A stretch of DNA of 64,000 nt from Flammula alnicola (taxonomy: Eukaryota > Basidiomycota > Agaricomycetes > Agaricales > Strophariaceae): the NCBI GenBank assembly GCA_015499995.1, contig JADNRV010000102.1:62001-126000 (forward strand), written 5' to 3'. Position numbers and translations under genes: made by a program. Under the pieces are notes generated by a model that saw only the letters and a program-made list of their open reading frames with translations, ran no database searches and had not been told where the DNA came from. Shown here in pieces: positions 57,042-64,000 of this stretch. Each line of letters begins with the position of its first letter. The first letter of the stretch is position 1.

Positions 57042-58668
57042 TCAGGCTTGTCTACGACGCTCAGCACGTGAAGCAAGAAGATTCCGGCCCCAATGGGTGA
57101 TTGTCAGTTCGCATCCACCTCCGACAACCGAAAAAGCGGTCAATGACATCTGGCTAGGGTAATCCAGCTGTTCAGGAGACAAATCATCGAAGTTTTGATC
57201 AACTATATCAATGACGAGTGTCTCCAGTCCTTGGATCCGAGTCAGTGGCATGGCTACTGAAGAATCATCCGGGAGCCAAGAATCAGAAGAAAAACCAATG
57301 ATACTCGGAACAATATCCCAAGAAAACGCCCGGTGTCCCATGTAGCTTAATGAACGAAGACGAGGAAGAAATGAATCTCTATCAGCTAGACGCTGAAAGA
57401 AGGTATCAGTCACAATCCTGGGGTCCGACCGCTCCTGAATTGGAGCCCCAACACCAAAGACTCCAAATGTGGCACGAGTTCCAGAAGCTGTATTATGTCC
57501 CCGTCGACAAGGCGGATATCCTGTAAAGAGAACGATTTTATGGGGCAGTTGGAGCGACCGAGAACGTGGCTAGATGCGAGGTGAAGACTGCCGACGCCGT
57601 TCCTCTTGTAATCAAACAATTCCAGAACTGGAAAGGCAACGTTGTCCAGGAAAAGCTCCAGGCCTACACTCTCCGAATCTTGGTATTTGAGAGTTTGTAG
57701 CGCATGATGGATAAATGGTGCACCAGGCGGTTTCATGAAAAACTCGAGATCGTCCTCTGCAGTGTCAAACTCGCAAATCGTCAGTTGCGGACATTGGCGT
57801 ATAATTTCGAGGCAGTAGGAGATTGAGATGGATCCAGCGACAATAGTTGTGACGTTCTTCCAGTCGATTCTGATTTTCATAACATGCAAGTTGGATAACT
57901 TGACGTATTTTGGGCTGAATGGATGGTCCGCTGCATTAAACGGCACGTTCGGGAAATCATTACCAACTCCCAGTATAGGTAGGAGCACAAGCGAGTTTAA
58001 GACGGGGGAGTAGGTCGTCTCTGGGGCTGGATGCCTAGCGAAATAGGTCAGATATTGCATCGGCATTGCAACGTCCAATTTCCACCAACGTCGGGAGTAT
58101 GCGTTAAGGATGTTGATCAGCTCGTAAATAGATGAGGGACTTGGGGCGTATTGGTCGACAGCCGTGTTCAAGTTGAGAGTGCGAATTTTGATGGTTAGAG
58201 GAAGCTCGCCTGCTCTACGGAGCCATTGGTTCGCGAGTTCGGTTTGCAAGGTCGAGAAGCTATGGTAGGAGACATTAATGGTAATGGACGCCCAGATTTG
58301 GGGAGTCGTCCACGCAATCTGGCGCCATACTCTGCAGACGTTGCCCAATAATAAAGGTGTTAATGCTTTGGGCATTTCTCCGGCACCCCTTGAACAATGA
58401 AGCTGAATATCTGTGCGAGGATTTCGTCAGAGAGGATCTGGAGAATCGGCTATGAGAAAAGTTGATTTCTGGCAGCAAAGACCTCCGGAAGATGCAAGGC
58501 GGCTTGCTCTCCTTCTGAGCGGGCCTCCGGGATTTTTGTTTGAAATTCTTCAAACTTCCTGCAAGGATCACAGGCCGTGCCGTTCACGAGGTCACAGTGC
58601 GGGTATGGAGGATCAACGCTGCCTGTTAAATCTACGTGGATGGGCAGAATTTCTTGTTCTCGAGACAT
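57042..58668 (-). CDS. F-box protein of the large Agaricomycete family (with frame breaks)
   Basis: The - strand gene starts MSREQEILPIHVDLTGSVDP at 58668, with a polar N-terminal coil (CRKFEEFQTKIPEARSEGEQ). The F-box follows as ILQILSDEILAQIFSFIVQG, then after a one-base offset near 58368-58373, PKALTPLLLGNVCRVWRQIA and WTTPQIWASITI. This layout (coil, LPxEILxxIF, LxxVCxxWRxIAxxTPxLW) is the hallmark of hundreds of Agaricomycete F-box proteins. A leucine-rich region follows (YVKLSNLHVMKIRIDWKNVT, YCLEIIRQCPQLTICEFDTA, LELFDYKRNGVGSLHLASSH, HLESLVLGL). A second offset near 57420-57440 leads to VTDTFFQRLADRDSFLPRLR and the end at 57042. A TAG also lies in frame just before the F-box (near 58450). 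Offsets are each mended by one added base. SCF adaptor by family. Confidence 0.68.
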
Positions 58669-60010
58669 TGAGGCCGTATTTTGGGTCGAGGGAGAGGGCA
58701 GTGGGCAGGGGGAGTAAGGGAGAGAAAAAAAATGGGATATTGCGATTATCAAAACCGCTTTCTTTGTGGATCAACCCTTCTCACGGTTTGCTCGCGGTGG
58801 CCCTGGAGGAGCCACTGGTCAACCAAATTACAAGTCCGCTTATCTTTTTTGGAAAACGTAGCGATTGCTTTGTTCGAATCGACAACTGGCCCCTTCCCCG
58901 TTCAAGTTTTCTATGATTCCCCTTGTCTATGAATCCCCGTTTTCTATGATAAGTAACTTCAGCGAGTGACTAGTCTCCTCCGCCTGTATACATTGCATAA
59001 TTTATTTGAACATGTAGATGTCCTGAATCGCCTCCTTCTTCCTTTCCTAAACGAAAGGCCGACGTCTACTAATTAATGAATTGTCCAATATGCCGTAAGT
59101 CGGCATCGCGGCAAGGTCGCAACTTGCCGAACTTTCTTGATTACCTATCCAATTGTAGTAAGCTCGAGCCAAGTTCTCCTCCTCCAATGCCATCTTCGAA
59201 AACAGAGACATCGACACCGAAGTCAACTATGATATAAGCTCTTTGAAATCTCTTTTCTTATATTTAGGCCCTGTCACCTTTTTTGTCAGGACAAAAACGA
59301 CCATGATCACCAAGTGGCCCTGTCATTTGCCCCATCCACCAGTGAGGACTAGTGAGGACGAGGAGACGAGAGCATCTCTCCGCCATGCTGCAGCAATTCA
59401 AAGATGAAATCCCGCAACACCCACCTTTTTATAGCCTTCTACATTATGCGCATTTTCATGTCCATAGACCATGTTTCAGGTGACAAATCCTTCCCAGATT
59501 CACTGCATCTTTGGCACTAGGCTAGGATCGATGGTCTTCCACCTAACAAGCAACACAGAACAGTACGTTGTATTCTCTGCTCAATTTGTAGACGAATTGC
59601 TCAAGAGTGGTGATTATGTAGTTCAGGCATCTAGATTTGTCCCGGTCTCCTGAGACCGCTGTTAGCTCGGCCTGCAGTCGAGGTTGTAACTGGCGATTTG
59701 AAAGCACAAGATCTGGGTGGTTCATGCTGGCGTAAAGCAGCTTGTGCGAAAGGAGCCAAAAAGGAGCGCCTCCAAATTTTAGAACGGCGCAGAATCAGGA
59801 ATAAAACTTACGCGGTTTCGCTCGATGAAACCTTATCTCCTTTCCATACCTCCCGGCATTGTCTATAAAACGGGACACACGATTCTAAGCAAAAAGAACG
59901 CTTTCTACCAAAATCCTTGCAGCAACTACACTAGTCGTCTCTTATAAAAACGAACTACTATCCGAAATATTCGCCCTCTAATCGGACGGATCCTATTAGC
60001 GTCTAACACA
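58669..60010. other. Intergenic, 1.3 kb, no supported gene
   Basis: Divergent flanks of the F-box gene (-) and the Ser/Pro-rich gene (+). Open frames such as 59471-59653 (+) lack motifs and splice partners. The stretch at 59930-60010 is the leader of the next gene. Confidence 0.4.
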
Positions 60011-60661
60011 ATGTCGATCGTCCGTCCAGTCGCTGTCCGTCCGGACCTGTTGAAACCTACAGGATCGAGTCACCCTAGCTATCCCACTACCACACCCCCA
60101 TCACGAATCGACACACCGCCAACCCCGGAGCTCACGATATCAAACGCTTTCATTGGGATGTACGAAGCGAAAGCACCACCACCGCTTGACCTGCCATCTA
60201 GGTTATCTCTTGTTCGATCACGTTCTGGAGAGTCTGAATCTCAGCACGGCTCGCCCTGCGTTTCCCCCTCTCCATCGACCTCTGCATCATCCATTTCGTC
60301 ATCTTTGTTGCCACCGTCGCTAAGTGAAACCGACTCGCGACAACTCAACAACGGACGATATACCCCCACTCACGACGTCATGTGGCGCCGACCTACGTTT
60401 GCGGCGTGTGCCTCCCGTTTGCAATCGAAGAAGAGGAAGAGCCCTCGGAGTCCTCAGAGTCATCTTACTCTATCGAGTCTGCACCTAAACCCGTTGGTGG
60501 GCAGCAGGACAGTATTGAAAGCACATCGCTTTCTACGTCGCATGACGTACGGAGCCAAGCGGCGGGAAGGGAAACTTATGAAAAGAAGGTCGCTGAAAAC
60601 GCTCATGAAGCGGGCGTTGGGTGGAAGGAGTCTAGGCTTTAAAGAAATGTTAAAAGTCTAG
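60011..60661 (+). CDS. Ser/Pro-rich hypothetical protein, two overlapping C-terminal frames
   Basis: Intronless frame starting MSIVRPVAVRPDLLKPTGSS. It is rich in Ser, Pro and Thr (TPPSRIDTPPTPELTISNAF, SPSPSTSASSISSSLLPPSL) and probably disordered. From about 60380 two frames are open together. The continuing frame gives a very basic tail (RLQSKKRKSPRSPQS, RREGKLMKRRSLKTLMKRA). The +2 frame, 60382-60642, gives TYVCGVCLPFAIEEEEEPSE, SSESSYSIES, then a polar tail to ESRL. One extra base near 60388-60394 would join the N-terminal part to the acidic tail; the CGVC and acidic run look more protein-like than the basic alternative. No family recognised. Confidence 0.5.
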   Translation: MSIVRPVAVRPDLLKPTGSSHPSYPTTTPPSRIDTPPTPELTISNAFIGMYEAKAPPPLDLPSRLSLVRSRSGESESQHGSPCVSPSPSTSASSISSSLLPPSLSETDSRQLNNGRYTPTHDVMWRRPTFAACASRLQSKKRKSPRSPQSHLTLSSLHLNPLVGSRTVLKAHRFLRRMTYGAKRREGKLMKRRSLKTLMKRALGGRSLGFKEMLKV

Positions 60662-60893
60662 TCGGAAAGCAGAACTGAGTATTCAAATTCGATGATAGAA
60701 GGGTTTCTTAATCAATCCAGACAAATCCAGACATCCTCCAAATTCCAATGTGCAAGGAGTTGTTATGAAAGTCGAAGATAAAATTATTCCGAAGAGCTAA
60801 TCGATTGTTCAGCATTCAGCAGACTTATCATGAGGGTAGTAAACGTGAAAGAAATAAATACAAGTCCTACCGTGAAGCCCAATGTTCCCCCTT

Positions 60894-62510
60894 TCAAGTT
60901 TCGGTATCCGTAAAATTAACATTGACCTCATAGTGGATCTTTTGCGAAAGAGCCACCTTCGCGAACAACCCTTCCGCGAGTCATATAAGCGTTCCAAAAC
61001 CATGTCCTTCAGCTCCTGATCCTCGAGTAGTTGCTCGGCATTTTTTCGCAAGATCCCCGGTTGGCAGCAAACAATCGAAAGCTTGAAGTTGAACATTCGG
61101 AGGGAGGGGAACTGCGTTTCGGAGGCAAGATAGTTATCAATCACTGACCACGACGGGTCGATCTCCAATGCCGATGACCAAGCGAACATTGAAATGTTTT
61201 GGGTGACTTTCGCTATGGCGTGGAAAGTAATTGTTCCGATTGAGGTCGAGGAGTGGACTTGAGCTTTGAGCAAAGGGATGAGCCCCGGGGGCATGATTCG
61301 AAAGAATGATGAGAGGTCGATGTTTAGCGGAGGTTGCGCAGCGATGTGAGGTCTGAGAGGCAGATATGTCCTGGGAACCGGCTGAGTGCTATTCAACCAA
61401 GGTAAAAGAACGTTCAGAGCAAATACAGGACAGGATAACGAAAGAACGATGCTCACAGACATCAGTGGCGATCCCACGGATAGTTAACGATTCCAACTTA
61501 TGCGCCGCACGGCCCATCATGTGCACCTCTCGTAAACTATTCAGTCCTGACTTTACTGGAACCCCGAGCGTCAGTTTCTTCAGTCGGGAGAAATACACGG
61601 GTAATGTGGCCTTTGCGGAAAGGAGCTTGATTTCCTCAAAAACATCTCCAGAATTCTCGGTCTCGAGACTTTCCAGGTTCTGCAGGCTCCTTTTGTTCCA
61701 CGTCGCGAACAGTAAGGTGGGAGCATACGTCTTCTGCGTTGCATTGCTTCCTACCCCTTCCGCTCGGCCGGTATATATGTTGAGCAAGCATAAGTATCGT
61801 AGATTGGTGCATCCTGCGAGGATGTCGACAGGGAAGTAGTATATGTTCGCGAAATGCAAGCTCGTCAGCAGGGACGATTGGCAGACCTTCTCTATTGGGA
61901 GAGATATACCGACGTGGAGTGAATGCCCGCTGATGGGCGAGGTGAATTCGAGTGCGAAGCTATTGAGGTTAGGCAGCATCCGCAGGACCTCGCGCATGTT
62001 GACACGCCTCGCGTTCCAGTCTAGGATGACAGAATCAGCCTTGAGCGAGGGTTGGCTGTTGTCCCCTGGGCCGTTGTCCTTCGCCTTACTGGCCAAGGGG
62101 TCCATCGCTATCTTGATACTCCGAACATGCGCTGACAGAGGATATCTATCACGAAGTGGATCCGCCTTGAGTATCTTCAACAAATTCTCCATCCTCGCTG
62201 TCTCGCTGGGAGGTGTAGTGCCCGGTGCCGTCGGCTTCTGCGTTTCATTGGTGCTGATGTGCGCGAAAAGGGGTCGCCGCACACTGGCGAGGAATGAGCG
62301 CGAGACGAGCATGCATCGAGCGACCGCGGTGCATTCTTTCCGGATGGAACTTGGGGTCGCGTGCCACTCCGCCACGACAATCTCTATTATATGGTCAATT
62401 AGTTCTTGTGGTAGCGGTGGCAGTATGTCGACTTCGTGGACATGCGCCGAGTCTATTTGTCGCGACTCCGAGTTCTGTTCTTCGTCCGGCAGGCTCATCG
62501 CGGCGATCAT
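60894..62510 (-). CDS. F-box-like protein
   Basis: The - strand gene starts at 62510 (MIAAMSLPDEEQNSESRQID; MSLPDEE at 62498 is an alternative). The F-box-like motif is DILPPLPQELIDHIIEIVVA followed by TAVARCMLVSRSFLASVRRP and LFAHI. A long repeat-like region follows (RMLPNLNSFALEFTSPISGH, SLLTSLHFANIYYFPVDILA, GCTNLRYLCLLNIYTG, YFSRLKKLTLGVP, HKLESLTIRGIATDV), consistent with leucine-rich repeats. An intron at about 61458-61388 leads to SLSRFPGHICLSDLTSLRNL. One-base offsets near 61325 and 60970 then connect NIDLSSFFRIMPPGLIPLLK and LFAKVALSQKIHYEVNVNFT to a stop at 60894. Both offsets fit a single missing base. SCF adaptor by family; substrate unknown. Confidence 0.65.
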
Positions 62511-63714
62511 ATGGTATCTTCAAGGAGGCTGGTTGGGGAATTTATATAGAAGTAAGGGGTGATAGTGCCACCGCTGGCCATATCACCAATCTTTATGGCC
62601 CGGGGCCGCGATGTACTGTTGAGACAGTGGCGATGCTCTACTTGGCTGAGGCCCAGGTGTCAGCTCTCACAATAGTACATGGGGTGGCAACGCCTGCTAA
62701 TTCTGATGGTGTTTGGTGCTATTTGTAAATTCTTTCCATCCGCCATTCGTGAAAACCTGGATGTCCGCTTTTTATAACGTCTGCAGCTCGACATCTATCC
62801 TAAATCTTTGGAAGCCATTTTGTTATAATGGAAATTTTAAGACATTTGGTGACTAAGATAAGGATAATTCGAATTCTAAGGTTACTTTTGGGCCATTTTG
62901 GCACATTGTTTTATATGTATCTTCCTTGCAAATGGGAATTTCGACAAACATAGTCACCAAATTAAAGATTTTGATGAAAGAATCAAAATGTTCCAGCCAA
63001 TCGAGTCACGGAAATGGGTCAAAAAAGTGTGAAAAGCTTTTTAAGTTTACCTGCCAAAACCCGCCAAAACGCGTCATTTACGCGTGACAGGTCCGTGACA
63101 AAGCGCGTTGCCGAGCAGACCGGATGCGCGAAAACAGCTTGAGAATGTCCATTTCTCATCAGACGAAGGCAAACATAGAAGGAAATGATTACAATTTCGA
63201 GTCTTGCTCATTATAAATACAATTGGTGACTCAGAGGGTGGACAGTATAGCAGAATGGCTCTGGTGCAGTCTGGACACTTTTCGGGCTGATCTGCTGACT
63301 AATCACCATCAAAGAACGACAGTGCCACATATAATCAAATCGCACAAATGTTGGCTTTTGATGCTCAATCTGCCATCCCCAGTTGTTCGACATCGACGTG
63401 CAGAGGTCAGCTATAATAATTACCATCTTCGAGTCTCTTAGCCTACCGTGGTCCGCTGAGTAATTTGAACAGATGTTCGGTGAAATGCTCTAGAACGTAG
63501 AGATGCAACGGGGAGCAAAATATTGTTCGTAATTTCCGGGCTTTCCAGCATCTCTGCAAAATTCTAGTGCTCATCACAGACCTAACGGTTTCTAGTCGCG
63601 TTTAGAGCATATGCGTATATTTTCTGGGGCGTCATGGAGTTGTATAGAGACAAACGCATAATATAAGCACCGAACCCATAAACCCATCCTGCAATCCAAG
63701 CGTGACGACACCGC
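62511..63714. other. Intergenic, 1.2 kb, no supported gene
   Basis: Between the F-box gene (-, its 5' side) and the ribosomal protein gene (-, its 3' side). The middle, 62830-63120, is A+T-rich with oligo-A/T runs, followed by a CG-rich patch near 63060-63110 (several GCG/CGC-containing words). No transposon ends or RNA gene recognised. Confidence 0.4.
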
Positions 63715-63935
63715 TTAGGCAACGAGAGTCGAAGCAGTAGCCGAGTCGTACTTGAAAGTGGGGGGGATCTGCTGCTTGGTCTTGTAATACCTAGCAAGCC
63801 TGTGGATCCTCGACTCGATCAAGATGAGACGGAATTTGGAGTCCTTGTCCTTCCTGTTGACTTCGAGGTGCTTTCGCACGGCAACCGCCTTTTTGATGAG
63901 GTGCCAAAGGTCCTCAGGGATGGATGGGCCAAGTC
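63715..63935 (-). CDS. RPS13: 40S ribosomal protein uS15 (RPS13), 3' exon
   Basis: The terminal exon of the small-subunit ribosomal protein uS15 (S13 in eukaryotes), running off the right edge. It reads [60 protein letters not shown] and [13 protein letters not shown], then TAA at 63717-63715. This is almost invariant across eukaryotes. The acceptor GGGGATAG lies at 63936 and the rest of the window to 64000 is intron. The upstream exons with the N-terminus are outside the window. No frame break in the visible part. Confidence 0.95.
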
Positions 63936-64000
63936 CTATCCCCAAACAAAAGGTGTGTGTATAATGTTACACAAAGACAGATGGAGGGAGGAATATGGTG

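Noticed and set aside
1..64000. CRISPR array, tRNA or rRNA genes
   Set aside because: No regularly spaced repeats and no convincing A/B-box tRNA or rRNA sequence were seen; a tRNAscan run would be decisive.

Overview
The window is nuclear DNA of a filamentous basidiomycete, most probably an Agaricomycete (mushroom-forming fungus). The evidence is protein-coding genes cut by many short introns of about 50-60 nt with GTRNGT donors and YAG acceptors, and a typical gene set: F-box/beta-propeller and F-box/LRR-like families, a NACHT NTPase with the basidiomycete-type N-terminus, MYND zinc-finger proteins, an HNH_2 protein, and a DDX60-like helicase. I saw no bacterial, viral or CRISPR features and no convincing tRNA or rRNA gene.

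Layout. 1-974: 3' end of an amidase. 1399-10835: three paralogous four-exon F-box proteins (two tandem on +, one on -). Between them lie a frame-disrupted F-box relative and a heavily disrupted fungal perilipin copy. 10990-15550: gene-poor, with one short coding fragment. 15553-18300: an unidentified short gene, a 120-nt inverted duplication, a DEDDy 3'-5' exonuclease, and an 822-bp hAT transposon derivative with 21-bp terminal inverted repeats, an 8-bp target duplication and a decayed transposase tail. 18745-34447: three large loci, namely separase (-), an HNH_2 protein (+, divergent from separase) and a DDX60-like DExH helicase (-). 35299-41464: three intact + strand metabolic genes, an aldo-keto reductase, an inositol oxygenase and a HAD phosphatase, possibly an inositol/glucuronate unit. 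42074-44228: TBC1D20/Gyp8-like Rab GAP (-). 44871-45143: a small secreted cationic protein. 46079-52711: a NACHT NTPase (-) divergent from a Vps39-type protein (+) that lacks its N-terminal CNH propeller. 54631-56550: two tandem MYND proteins. 57042-62510: two F-box genes flanking a Ser/Pro-rich protein. 63715-64000: the 3' exon of ribosomal protein uS15 (RPS13).

The most important global observation is technical or evolutionary. At least ten otherwise well-conserved coding sequences carry single reading-frame breaks, and nearly all have the same sense: one base is missing, usually at a short homopolymer. Other genes (AKR, MIOX, HAD phosphatase, exonuclease, MYND2 and the three F-box paralogues) splice perfectly. 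This looks more like an incompletely polished assembly than wholesale gene death. Gene models crossing those points should be treated with care, especially separase, whose loss should be lethal.

I did not find a convincing new defence or mobile system. The most interesting biological items are the hAT derivative, the MIOX-AKR-HAD trio, the CNH-less Vps39 locus, the inverted duplication with a shared coding motif, and the F-box paralogue set.
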